From Panax quinquefolius (Eukaryota > Streptophyta > Magnoliopsida > Apiales > Araliaceae): a stretch of DNA of 64,000 nucleotides. The position numbers and the translations under genes are program-made. Each line of letters opens with the position of its first letter. Position 1 is the first letter of the stretch. This document shows, piece after piece, positions 1 through 12,420 of the stretch. The notes beneath the pieces were generated by a model. The model saw only the letters and a program-made list of their open reading frames with translations. It was not told the DNA's origin and did no database searches. The DNA lies in the NCBI GenBank assembly GCA_020205615.1, contig CM035173.1, positions 27,677,793-27,741,792 of the forward strand, written 5' to 3'.

Positions 1-2560
1 GAACTTCCTTAGAGCCGTAGTCTGCTGAGGAAGTCATGTTCAGAATCGTAGAGGCGACACCTTTCTGGCCGTAATCGAGGCGTCGCCCAAAGTCAAGTGA
101 AGAATCGTAGACTTCACTTGGAGTCGTAGAGTCTACTAACGGCTAAATCAAGGATCGTAGACTGCACTCAGAATCGTAGAGTCTACTGATCGTATCAAAG
201 GCAGAAATCGTAGTCGAGCAAGATCAGATGAAAATAAGCACAACAATAGAAATCATAGAGTGTCAAGATCTAATCTCGGAGTCATAGTGTCTGCACAACC
301 GAAGCAGAATCGTAGAGTGCAGAACTAAGATGTAAACAGATGTGCTCAAAATGCCAAGTCAGAATCGTAGAGCAAACACGATTCTCAACAATTGAACACT
401 CCCAGAATATCCAAAAGAATGAAGCCTCTGGTTGGCACTGCATAGATACGTCCCATCTAAAGGAAACCAAAGAGCACTCAACAAATGACATGCAAGCTAA
501 TAGAAGATCTAAGCACCAATCCAATCAGCATCAAGATTGAGTTGTGAAGCCATTCAAGACGAAGTCTTCCACAAGGAAATCATAAGAAGACTTCTGTAAC
601 TAACTAAGGAAAGTCAGCAAGTGCAGTAGCTGTCAAGCAAACAGAAGACAACGATCTTGGAAGCAACCAAGATCGTAGTGTTTGCCAAACAAAGAAAGAA
701 CTGATGGAGTGTACACGAAGATACTGGTCAGTCTCTCAAGAACAAGGCTAAAGTGATTAAGTATGGGTCAGTCCATTGATGATAGGTGAACGGGAGATCA
801 CAAGAAGAAAGCGAACTGAGCATGCTACAAATCTGAGATGTCTTGCTATTCAGAAGGGACCATAACAAAGAGTCAAGTCATCAGTATCTGAGAACAGTCG
901 AGGTAAACAGAAGTATCAAAACACTTCACAAGAGAAGAAAGAGGTGTTTCACAAGGAGATCCAATAAACACTCTTCAAAATCGTAGTGTTGTCCCTACCA
1001 GTCAATAAGACACTACGATCAAGTCCATGAATACATGCATCAGAATCGTAGAGTTCGAATAACTAAAGACTGAAGCATTGGCAACGGTTCAATCTGAAGG
1101 GTAATATTCGAACAAGAGCTTATTGAGAGCATAGATACAAGGACAACCTCTGATCGAGAAATCGGAAGGGTGAAATAAAGTCGTCGACACATCCAAAGAT
1201 ATCAAAGTGACATATCGATGAGGTTGGTTAAACAATGAAGCTACGATGTCGGGAAGTCGAGAAAAGATGTCATGTCACATCTGCGATCGAAGACCAAATA
1301 ACTTTCGAGATCTGCGAAATAATTTGAATAACTTTCAACGGCTACTTTCAAGCGGGAAGAATGGGAAGTAGTACAAATCAACAGAGCCTCAAAGATCAAG
1401 AAGTTCTTAATGAGTGTGGAGTTGCGAGAATCGTTGAGTTGTTGAAATGCCATTGTTTGACTCTACGAGTTCCACTAGAGATTAAGAGAAACAAGTCTCG
1501 ATGGCGGTGAGATTACATAGGTGGAAGTGAAGCGACCTTGAAGAAGGACTTAAGCAAACCGAAGCTTCACTCAACAAAGATGAGAATGCCATTGAAGATG
1601 GCGGCCAAGTGAGAGCCGAGAAGGCGAAGATAGCATTCGGAAAAGTGGTGGAAGCCTGAAAGAAGATCGAGAGAGCCACTCTACAAATCACCGTGAACCG
1701 AAAATTTGAAGTTTGAACAAGTGCGAACCATACCGCAAAGTATTCAAAAAGGGTTCAGGGATTGCTAAGTGCCAGAAGAAGACTACTAAAAGCACAGAGA
1801 CTTAGTAAATCCAGATGGTGATGGTGCACAGCTGACATCAGATGAAGATGAGCTGAAGAGAGTAAAGATCAGCTGCACCAAAGAAGATGTGGTCCAAACT
1901 CTAAACAGAATTCAAAGAGGACCACATCAAGCTACTAAGTACAAAATATGTTCAGAGCTTAATGACATCTTAGCAGCTCAGCACCAACAACAACAACAAC
2001 GACTACAACCACAAGAAGCCAGGGCCTGAGGGGTCCTTGTCCGTAGGGACTAAATAAAGTTCCAAGCCTGCTGGGATTGAAAAGTTCCTAGGGAACTAGA
2101 GAAGTTCAAGTCACTTTGGCCTTGAAGAGTTCTTAGTGAACCAAAGTCCCAAGTGTCATTGGCCTTGAAGGAATCTAAGTGATTCAGGGTGCTGCCCTTC
2201 CTTAGTGGAAATCCTACTAGTTGAAAGCAGAAGAGTGGATTAGGAACTTAAGTCTCTGAACCACTTAAAACCCCTTGTGTCTTTTACTTTATGTCATTTA
2301 CATTATGTACATTAACTGCTATAACTGCTATGTATGTTTTAACTGCTTACTACTGAAGTAACTCTACGAATAATGTATGTGTGATTATGAATATATCAAT
2401 GAAGGGGATCTTTTACTTATTCCGCTGTGCTTGAAAAGATTCTTAAGTTTGTCATGAGCTACTTAATGAGCAATACAACTTAATAGAGAAAAGTATTTTG
2501 AAATTCTAAGGATCTATCCCCCCCTTCTAGATCTATATTGTGCCTATTGGGAACTAAAAA
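1..2560 (+). repeat. Left LTR of the LARD-like element (5' part cut by window)
   Basis: Near-identical in order and content to 9311-11868. The first 1.1 kb is peppered with a short same-direction motif, [A/G]ATCGTAG followed by AGT or TGC (for example at about 45, 104, 170, 308, 361, 670, 980 and 1045). The 3' third contains a CAACAACAAC run near 1985 and CTGCTATAACTGCTATG near 2315. The LTR ends just before the primer site at 2562. No host gene is seen in it; short frames on either strand are chance frames that recur in the other copy. Confidence 0.8.
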
Positions 2561-2561
2561 T

Positions 2562-2573
2562 TGGTATCAGAGC
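2562..2573 (+). other. Primer-binding site, initiator-Met type
   Basis: TGGTATCAGAGC directly follows the left LTR. It is the usual plant primer site complementary to the 3' end of initiator methionine tRNA, where minus-strand DNA synthesis starts. Its position fixes the right edge of the left LTR and the + orientation of the element. Confidence 0.9.
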
Positions 2574-5538
2574 AGGTTCTCATGCTACATTCAAAAGCTA
2601 ATCGCTTTGAGTCTGATCCTAGGCACAAACATTGTTCTAAACTTAGTTTAGTAGTAAGTCACTTGTTATATGCAGATGAGCTCACACGTTGGAAATATTG
2701 TTATGCGGTAAATGTGCATATACACTGAAGTTTCGAGTTTTCAGATTAGTTTGATCATCATATCAACAAGACCAATCCTTGCTCGATGTCGATCTTGTTG
2801 TCCAAAACCGGGCTAGAAAGCTCGAGATGTCAACAGAAAAATTCAAACATCCACCAACTGAAAAGACAAAAGGCCATACATGCTAAGTAATGCTTATCCG
2901 GAGAAGAAAGAAGAACTTCTCGACCACATGTTTGAATCAAACCGCAGTTTGGATGTAAATCTTATGAACTCGAGGATGTCGAAGAATTAAAGATATCGAC
3001 ACTCTCTTAGCTTGTATCTTCAAGACCACGGTGATTGATTGAAGATCAACTGAGCAACAATGGTCATCGAGAAGCAAATGAGAAAACATGCACATCAATG
3101 CCTAAACTCGGTATATCTAAGATAAATGGTATTAAGAAACGTGACAAAAAAGGTACAGGTTCCTCGCTAACATAGATATAAACATCTTATGTGCATCTTA
3201 CTCATGAACTATAACAGTTTTTCTTCAAATATTCATAATCTATCTAAAAAGGTGAAGAGAGAAAGTACACTAATGATAGAAACTCAAATGTCTATAAACT
3301 TTCTCTTCATCCAAGTTTTAGGTTGAAGATGACAACTTGAAAGAAATCTGAAATAGTTTCAAGAGCCTCACAGGTCGATTGAATGTGAAGAAATCTTTGC
3401 TGATGGGTTAATGTGCTTTGTACATCCTATGGTCTAAATGTTTAATAACACACAGAGTATGATCAGATCTACAAAAGAATCTCGAAGATTCATAGAAACT
3501 GATCACCTCCATGAATCAACCAGATGCTAATAAATTGTAGAGCTGATTCTCACTCTGAGAACATTTAAACTCTGTGATCATAACTTAGCATATGATGAAA
3601 CCATCAAAGAAAAGAGCGTTCTATTAAAATGTCAGATTTCTCTCACACTCACCAATATGCATCTCAAAATATATTATTTAAATAAAGTACATACATGGAT
3701 ACGACTGATGGTGGTCAATGTGATGTTCATCCAAATATATGAGGAACAGGGGTTTTAGTAACTAACCTAGCAGGACCCATCTAACCATGGGTACAAATAT
3801 TAGAAATGAATAACTGTGTGGTACTTGGTCTATCGACCACACTAAGGAAGGCTAAAGCAAAAGACTTGATCGAGAAGAGTCAACCAAGAGAAGGCTTAGA
3901 ATTGTTCGAAACAATTACAAAATTCCTATATGTCAAAGCACATCCTTAAAGACACATTGAGCTAATCTAAATGAATCTCAAAAGGTGCATATCCTTATAT
4001 GAAAGCGAGCCACTCAATAAAAGAAGAAAAGGGTCTTATATGCTCAATCATGCAAAGCGTGTCATAAGAACAAAGAATCCTCGAGGAAGTTGACTACTGA
4101 GAGGATCATCGAGCATCAATCATGAGGAACTCACTATGGGAGCGAGAACTCAACAACCACAAATTGATAAGGAATACTACGTTCAGTAGTCTTTGTCGAA
4201 GGATCGTAGAATGATCGACCACGAAAATGCCCATTTCCATGATACAAGAAGATTTAAATGACTTGACGAAATGAGATATGCATGGGCGCATACATTACAC
4301 TAAACTTATGTCTCTATGAGAAAACAGTATCAACTATGGGGGAGCAGTAATTTGCTAACAGTACAGAAGCTCTAGACCATCAGAAATATACTATGAAGCA
4401 GTATACCAACTATAGAGTCCCAAAACTTTGTGGCTGATGAACCAAATGAAGATCCATATTCAGTAGGAATGTCTCAAAGCGTACTACTGATAACCCTTCA
4501 GCCACCCAACTCAAAATCATGGAAAGCCTAAGATCAAACATGTAATTGAAGTGTAAAAGCAGGAGGACACCACAATTGTAGCCAGTGCAGATGCCTAAAG
4601 TTAGAAGAGAGACTCCCCAACAGAAAAGGTCAAATGAGATATCAGTGCAAATCACTTCTAAAGTATTTCATCTGAAAAGCGCCTCAGGGACAAACCTGAC
4701 CCTTAGCTCACTCTAAGAGGTTAGCCCTTCTTGAGCTACCTTGACCCAGAAGGAATGCTTAGTAAAGCTCATCTCAAGGACCAAGTCAGTCAACGATTGT
4801 AGAATAGAGCTTTAAGAGAACTCAACGATCGTGATGCAATCTCAACGATCGTAGTCAAAACTCAACAATCGCGAAGCGGACTCGACGATCGCAGGACTTA
4901 CGGAAGACACTCTAGCTCATGAGGAGCTTGGAAGAACGAGACAATTGCTCTACCATTATGAAGTTTGAGGAGATTAGTTCAAATACAGTTTGGAAAGACA
5001 TCTTGCAAATGCACATCAGAACTTAAGTACCCAAACTAGCTTGGGGTACATCAGTGGTTGAGCTATGCAATTTCAACATGAGGAGAAATGTCTAAATCAT
5101 CCACTGTAACATTCTTCAGAAAATTTATTGTTGGGCCAACAAGGAAAATGTAGAGTCAATAGTTGTCCTATCATGCTACTCTACGAACTAAAAAGGTCAA
5201 AGGTCAATCCACGTCAATCAAACGTCCACTCTTACGAAAGAGACAACTAAGCGACAAGTTCTTTGGGGAGTTCTGACTTGATCTTGGGTATCGTGCAACC
5301 AATGACTGGGTGACACATCACAGCGTTTGCAGGGATAGAAGAAATTGCCTTAAAGACAAATTCAAAATCTACAAACAGTTGTTAGAAACTATCAAAACTT
5401 CTTCCCTCTTTTTTCAACCCTAAAAGCACTTTTCACTTCACGAATCCATTAACCCTCCAAATCCTTACCTAAAATCACAGTCTACTATCTCTCACAAGAC
5501 TTCCTAAAACCAACACCCATATTTCTTGAACTCCTCAA
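2574..5538 (+). other. Untranslated leader of the LARD-like element
   Basis: A 3-kb stretch without a convincing gene. Short frames on the minus strand (4106-4291, 4410-4655) have no recognisable domain and are treated as chance frames. It contains a short tandem array at 4821-4900. The first ~550 bases recur at 11882-12420 after the right LTR. Confidence 0.6.
4821..4900 (+). repeat. 20-bp tandem repeat, four units
   Basis: Four consecutive 20-base units start at 4821, 4841, 4861 and 4881. Each opens with CTC[A/G]AC[G/A]ATCG followed by a variable tail; a related unit lies at about 4790. The core CGATCGTAG resembles the motif scattered through the LTRs of the same element. Confidence 0.85.
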
Positions 5539-8500
5539 ATGGCAAATTGACGAATAATCACTGGCATTCAGCTAGGAACCAAGACGTTCGAAAGATCCGA
5601 GAAGAAGTTCAGGGATATTCTTGAACTTGTGAGGAAGGTCGGGTTCTTAGAATGTCTTGAGGAAAACACACGAATATATGGTGACCTGGTCAATGAATTC
5701 CATTTAAACGCAACCATAAATTCTGGAATCCTCTCCACCAAGGTTAATGGTCAGATTCTGAAACTAAACTCTTCTGACATCAATCAATGCTTAGGCCTTC
5801 TGATCAAATCTGAAAAGCTGAAAAGAGATCGACCACGAGAAAAAGCTAAGAAGATTATGTAGTACCGAAGAAACCCTAGTCTGAAGGACATGAAGAAAAA
5901 GGAGTTTTCTAAAGAATTCGAGTTCCTGGCTGAAATCGTGGGGAAATGTATCTTACGCAAAGATACTGTTCATGATACTGTGATTGACCAACAATTTGAA
6001 GATCATATACTGTCTATAGTCACCGAAGGAACACATCAACTTTGGAGTCATCACCTTTCGATCGTATGTCTAAGTGGTTTGGATAAGGAAGAAAAGAAAA
6101 AATTAACTGAAAAACCACTCACAAAGGTTTTTCATGGGAGATTCTTAAGTATCATTCTAAAGAAGAAATTGAAGAATAAAATTAAGGATGATGATGGTGA
6201 AATCCTTAATGTTCATAAGGTAATTTCTCCACAGCTGTTCATAAACTAGAAGAAAAACCCAAAAGAGAATATGAGGTTGACAACTGGGAACAGCAGCAAA
6301 GCCTCTACAAAGAAGAGGAAGGCAAAGGAGGTGAGAGCTACGAATCATTAATTACATCAACAAAGAACAATGCATTTTGTACACCGACCGAAGAAACCAA
6401 AGAGCATGAGGAAAAGCGAGGCCCCTCCAAGAAGTCTCCATCCACGAGAAAACAAGGTTGAGGATGAAAAGGAATCAACTGCGAGACCACTAAGAAGAAG
6501 TATGTGATTACTTCAAAGGCCATCCAGCAAGAAAGCTAAGATGATAGACAGTCCAACTTCAACTCACCATGAAGGTTCGTCTAATGAAGAAAAGGACATA
6601 AAACCAAAAGAAGAAAAGGCTGAGCCCCCACAGACCAAGTTCAGCAATGATGTTGAAGCTGGATTCATGGAAGAATATGTAGAATCTGCTGATAAATAAG
6701 AATGCACAAGACCTGTGGCTATCTCTTAGAGCATTCACTCTGATGATGAAGAAAAGCTGCAAGATGACCCAACTACATCTCCAAATGCAAATGCTCCAAC
6801 AAGCTTAGATGATGGGTCAAATGATGGTGATTCTAATGAAAGACATGCCTCTGCAAATGATAAGAGTGAAGAAAGTTCATCTGATGATTCAAAGGCCTTA
6901 GAGTCTGAAGAGGAAGAAGAGTCTGACTCTCCAATTGCTAAACGACCAAGAAGAAGGAGTCAAATATTGATAGCTCAATTTGCCTCAAAGAAGAGAAATG
7001 ATCAATCTACTGAAATCATTGAACTAAGTGATGATGGATCTGACTCACAAAAAGAAGATGCTGAAGATTGGTCTAGCAGTAAAGAAGGTGAATTTGCATC
7101 AAGGGAAGGAAATGCTAAAGATAGGACCAGCATTGAAGGAGATGATTCCAAGGAAGACATTGCTGAAGAGGATTCTGATAATAAAATTTAACAAGAAGAC
7201 TTCACTAAAGAATCTGATGAAGGAAGTCGACAAATTTACGGATCAAAAGGGAAGAAATAGGAAAGAGTGCGATTACGCACTTGAAATCGGAGGAACGAAA
7301 TATTACCTGTTTTCTCTCTCGGCGAAATTACCAAAAGAATTGTAGTGGAAGTCCTTGATGAGCCACCAGAAGAACCACCAGCAAGATGGATAAATCAGGG
7401 AAATGAACAACTTTGAGTTGTAAGGATGACTACAGATGAAGTGCTCCATAACTGGAAAAATATGGAGTTAGATTGCACAACTATATTATACAACTCGAAG
7501 ATCTTACGATGAGGTGGTTCTATCCATGGATGCCTTAAATTTGAAAGCCACGATGAGAAAGATGAGAGTTACTTGGTGGTGCTTCTACTCTCAGTTTCCA
7601 AACTTAGAACTGGTATCACAAAACTTCCTCAGGGTTAAGAAGTTTGCAATCATGATGATCAACGACAAGCCTCACTACAAGATCTATCGACATGCTGATA
7701 ACCATTATATTCCTTATGATCGTAGGGTGGACTCTGATGGCAAAAGGAATTTGGCCAAGACACTGATTGTAGAGTATGTTCACTCTACCACTGATAATGA
7801 TCAAGTCCAGAATCAGATGTCTCCATCTGCCCAAGCACAGCTATCTAACATTCTTTCATCCTCAACCAGTGATTGGAACTCAACGATTCTTCAGATTCTC
7901 AACACCTTCAACAATCTGTCCAAAGATGAAATTCGTAGAGTCCAATCTGAGGATCAACAAGAGACTGCCCAACCAGACAACCAGACTCCTATGGAGAAGG
8001 AGCTGATGAGAAATTCTGATGATCTGATTGAGAAGATGTCTCAAATTAAAGAAGAATCTAAAAGATTGACAGCAACAGCAGATAATTCAATTCAAAACAG
8101 ACTTTAAGCTACTATGGCTAATATATCTCTCAAAATCAAAGAGAGAGATCACATCTATCTAAAGGCCATACATGATCAGAAAGCTGAAGCTCAATGAGCA
8201 CAAGAGGCAAATGAAGAGAAACTCAAAATCCTCTTTGACAAGATTGACAACATGAATCAATCTTTCTCTATGCAACTTGAGCTAAATCAACAAGAAATCA
8301 AGAATGAAGTTGAAAACTCCTCCTACATGATGGAGCAGCTTATGTTCAATATGGAACAGCTCTCTCAACTGATTAATGACAAAAAGAGGGAAAAGAGAGG
8401 CATAGAAAGAGGCATTCAAGAAAGGGAAAGAAGAGCAGAAGGAAACAAAAGAAGAAGATGGCAGAAAAAGTTGGGTCATCATCAAAGGGGGAACTAAAAG
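5539..8500 (+). pseudogene. Broken gene of the 'putative plant transposon protein' type inside the LARD-like element
   Basis: An ATG at 5539 is in frame with open stretches 5629-5859 and 5890-6246, interrupted by TGA at 5548 and TAG at 5860. The early part contains LVNEFHLNATINSG and, further on, INQCLGL. This pattern of a conserved LV.EF block followed by a 'V.G....S...IN..LGL' block is what I know from the plant domain annotated 'putative plant transposon protein' (PF20167-like). It is followed by a lysine-rich part, a very acidic serine-rich part (about 6720-7190, with IIELSDDGSDSQ), a second folded-looking block (7514-8107), and a charged coiled-coil-like tail (8252-8497). Frames change several times, so the copy is broken or the consensus is noisy. 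Domain identity is by pattern memory only; the biochemical role of the family is unknown. Confidence 0.5.
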
Positions 8501-8850
8501 ATGATGAACCTATATTTGCAAAGGCTGAGGGTGAGTCAGAGAAGCATATATCTGAGGGGGAGCATACAAAAGGATGATGAAGCCAATATCCCAGAATGAT
8601 TAGATGCAAAAAGATCAAACAGATGAATAGCACATCAACAGACATCCTGAAAGCATACATGTAGCTAAAGAGGTATATCTCTAACTAGTTAGGTATGTTC
8701 TGGATCCAGGATGTAAGATGTCATAGTATATTAAATTTCATATTATTATAAATGACATTCATGATTATCTATTTTAGAAATTCAACAACTCACTGTATAT
8801 AAGATTCATTCATAACATGCATATGCACTTATTATTTTTGTCATAATCAA

Positions 8851-8862
8851 ATAGGGGGAGAT
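8851..8862 (+). other. Polypurine tract
   Basis: ATAGGGGGAGAT sits immediately before the TGTCAGG start of the right LTR. It is the plus-strand DNA priming site expected at this position in an LTR retrotransposon. Confidence 0.85.
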
Positions 8863-11800
8863 TGTCAGGAATAAACATGTGAATGATATTCCTGTTTACA
8901 CATGATTTGATTATGACATATATATATGAATGAATATGCAAGTATATTTACAATAAGAAAAGTTGTAAAGTCCTTTGATAGATAATAGAAATATATGTAC
9001 AAGGACTTAGAATGAATTGATCAAATGTGTTAGGTTGATCCTACATAAGCAAAACAGCTTTATAAAGTCCTTTAAAAGAAATGATGTACAAGGACTATAA
9101 ATATAAAAAGATCAAGCATGTTAGGTTGATCTTATGATGTAACAGATATGAAGCATGTCGATGATCGAAACCTTTGCACTGAAAAATCGTGATCTGCGGG
9201 AGAGTCGAGGAAAACTAGAGAAATATCGAGGCAAAATCGTAGTCTGCAAGATAGTAGATCTCGGAGTTCGTCGACTTCCGTGAGGCGAGGAAGGATCGTG
9301 GTGTGTCGAGGAGAACTTTCTCGAGCCGTAGTCTGCTTTGAGGAAGTCGTGTTCGAAATCGTAGAGGCGACACCTTTCTGGTAAATACCGAAGCGTCGCC
9401 AAAGTCAGTGAAGAATCGTAGACTACACTTGGAGTCGTGAGAAGTCTACTAACGACCAAATCAAGGATCGTACACTGCACTCAGAATCGTAGAGTCTACT
9501 GATCGTATCAAAGGCAGAAATCATAGTCGAGCAAGATCAGATGAAAATAAGCACAACAATAGAAATCGTAGAGTGTCAAGATCTGATCTCGGAGTCATAG
9601 TGTCTGCACAACCGAAGCAGAATCGTAGAGTGCAGAAATAAGATGTAAACAGATGTGCTCACAATGCCAAGTCAGAATCGTAGAGCAAACACGATTCTCA
9701 ACAATTGAACACTCCCAGAATATCCAAAAGAATGAAGCCTCTGGTTGGCACTGCATAGATACGTCCCATCTAAAGGAAACCAAAGAGCACTCAACAAATG
9801 GCATGTAAGCTAATAGAAGATCTAAGCACCAATCTAATCAGCATCAAGATTGAGTTGTGAAGCCTTTCAAGACGAAGTCTTCCACAAGGAAATCAGAAGA
9901 AGACTTCTGTAACTAACTAAGGAAAGTCAGCAAGTACAGTAGTTGTCAAGCAAACAGAAGACAACGATCTTGGAAGCAACCAGGATCGTAGTGTTTGCCA
10001 AACAAAGAAAGAACTGATGGAGTGTACATGAAGATACTGGTCAGTCTCTTAAGAACAAGGCTAAAGTGATTAAGTATGGGTCAGTCCATTGATGATAGGT
10101 GAACGGGAGATCACAAGAAGAAAGCAAACTGAGCATGCTACAAATCTGAGTTGTCTTACTATTCAGAAGGTACCATAACAAAGAGTCAAGTCATCGATGT
10201 CGAGAAATGCGTGGCAAAGCGAAGTATCAAAGCCTTTGCACAAGAGAAGGAAGAGGTGTTTCACATGGAGATCCAATCAACACTCTTCAAAATTGTAGTG
10301 TTGTCTCTACCAGTTAACAAGACACTACGATCAAGTCCATGAATACATGCATCAGAATCGTAGAGTTCAAATAGCTGAAGACTGAAGCATTGGCAACGGT
10401 TCAATCTGAAGGGTAATATTCGAACAAGAGCTTATTGAGAGCATCGATGCAAGGACAACCTCTGATCGAAAAATCAGAAGGGTGAAATAAAGTCATCGAC
10501 CTGCCCAAGATATCAAAGTGACATATTTGACAAGGTTGGTAAAATAATAGACTGCAGTGTCAGGAAGTCAGAAAAAGATGTCATGTCACATCTGCAGTCT
10601 GCACCAAATAACTCGAGATCTGCGAAACAATTTGAATAACTTTCAATGGCTACTTTCCAACGGGAAGAATGGGAAGTAGTACAAATTAACAGAGCCTCAA
10701 AGATCAAGAGCTACTAATGAGTGTGGAGTTGCAGAATCGTTGAGTTGTTGAAATGTCATTGTTGACTCTACGAGTTCCACTAGAGATTAAGAGAACAAGT
10801 CTCAGTGACAGTGAGACTACATAGGTGGAAGTGAAACAGCCTTGAAGAAGGACTTAAGCAAACCAGAAGCTTCACTCAACAAAGATGAGAATGCCATTGA
10901 AGATGGCGGCCAGTGAGAGCCAGAAAGGCCAAAAGATAGCATTCGAGAAAAGTGGTGAGCAAAAAGAAGATCAAGAGAGCCACTCTACGGATCACCATGA
11001 ACCGAAAGTGAAAGGTTGAACAAGTGCGAAACCATACACGCAAAGTATTCAAAAATGGTTCGAGGATTGCTAAGTGCGAAGAAGACTACTAAAAGCACGA
11101 GAGACTTAGCAAATCCGGATGGTGATGGTGCTTGGTGACATCGGATGAAGATGAAATTTGAAGAGAGTAAAGATCAATTTGCACCAAAGAAGATGTGGTC
11201 CGGACTCTAAATGAAATTCAAAGAGGACCACATCAAGTTCTACTAAGTACAAAATATGTTCAGAGCTTAATGACATCTTAGCATTTCTCGGCTGACCAAC
11301 AACAACAACAACAACTACTGACAACCACAAGAAGCCGGGGCTGAGGGGTCCTTGTCGTAGGGACTAAATAAAGTTCCAAGCTTCTTTGGGATTGAAAAGT
11401 TCTAGGGAACTAGAAGTTCAAAGCTGCGGCCTTGAAGAGTTCTTAGTGAACTGAAGTCCCAAGGCTGCTGGCCTTGAAGGAATCTAAGTGATTCAGGGTG
11501 CTGCCCTTCCTTAGTGAAAATCCTACTAGTTGAAAGCAGAAGAGTGGATTAGGAACTTAAGTCTCTGAACCACTTAAAACCCCTTGTGTCTTTTACTTTA
11601 TGTCATTTACATTATGTACATTAACTGCTATAACTGCTATGTATGTTTTAACTGCTTACTACTGAAGTAACTCTACGAATAATGTATGTGTGATTATGAA
11701 TATATCAATGAAGGGGATCTTTTACTTATTCCGCTGTGCTTGAAAAGATTCTTAAGTTTGTCATGAGCTACTTAATGAGCAATACAACTTAATAGAGAAA

Positions 11801-11868
11801 AGTATTTTGAAATTCTAAGGATCTATCCCCCCCTACAGATCTATATTGTACTTATTGGGAACTAAAAA
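8863..11868 (+). repeat. Right LTR of the LARD-like element
   Basis: Starts TGTCAGG right after the purine tract and ends at the second primer-like site, giving about 3.0 kb. From 9311 on it matches 1-2560. The first ~450 bases are only seen in this copy. Differences from the left LTR are small and cluster at CG, CAG and CTG: the left copy has GCCAGAAGAAG near 1770 where this one has GCGAAGAAG near 11078. Confidence 0.8.
9096..9105 (+). promoter_or_regulatory. TATA box of the LARD-like LTR
   Basis: TATAAATATA lies about 230 bases into the LTR, the expected position of a U3 promoter. Transcription would start a few tens of bases downstream. Inferred from sequence and position only. Confidence 0.55.
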
Positions 11869-11869
11869 T

Positions 11870-12420
11870 TGGTATCGAGGCGAGTTCTCATGCTACATTC
11901 AAAAGCTAATCGCTTTGAGTGCGATCCTAGCACAAACATTGTTCTAGACTTAGTTTAGTAGTAAGTCACTTGTTATATGCGAGATGAGCTCACACGTTGG
12001 AAATATTGTATCACGGAGTAAAATGTGCATATACACACGAAGTCGCTTTCAGATTGGTCTCGACATCATATCAACAAGACCAATCCTTGCTCGATGTCAA
12101 TCTTGTTGTCACGAAGACCAAAGCTAGATACCTCGAGAGATGTCAACAGAAAAATTCAAACATCCACCAAATTTGAAAAGATAAAAAGGTCATACATGCT
12201 AAGTAATGCTTATCCGGAGAAGAAAGAAGAACTTCCGACCACATGTTTAATCAAACCAGCAAATTTGGATGTAAATCTTATGAACTCGAGGATGTCAAAG
12301 AATTAGAATCGACACACTCTCTTAGCTTGTATCTTCAAGACCACGGCCCGATTGATGAAGATCAACTGGAGCAACTAGCTGTCAGAAGCAAATGAGAAAA
12401 CATGCACATCAATGCCTAAA
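11870..12420 (+). mobile_element. Second primer site and truncated leader after the right LTR
   Basis: TGGTATCGAGGC at 11870 is the counterpart of TGGTATCAGAGC at 2562. The next ~550 bases match the leader at 2574-3110 (shared text ends 'catcaatgcctaaac' at both places). The right LTR is thus followed by another interior, which stops at about 12420. This arrangement fits a tandem LTR-interior-LTR-interior product of unequal recombination, or a second element sharing the LTR, later truncated. Confidence 0.75.

Larger units (their letters stand above)
1..11868 (+). mobile_element. Large non-autonomous LTR retrotransposon (LARD-like), left end outside the window
   Basis: Two long direct repeats (1-2560 and 8863-11868) flank a 6.3-kb interior. 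A primer site matching initiator-Met tRNA follows the left repeat and a purine tract precedes the right one, so this is an LTR retrotransposon on the + strand. Position 1 pairs with about 9311, so roughly 450 bases of the left LTR lie outside the window. I found no gag, protease, RT, RNase H or integrase motif inside. The only long reading frame is a broken gene of the 'putative plant transposon protein' type. It was therefore probably moved by proteins from other elements. Insertion-site duplications cannot be checked. Confidence 0.8.

Noticed and set aside
9121..9804. Minus-strand reading frames in the LARD LTR (also 282-524)
   Set aside because: They recur in both LTR copies because the LTRs are copies. 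Composition follows the LTR repeat and no domain is visible.
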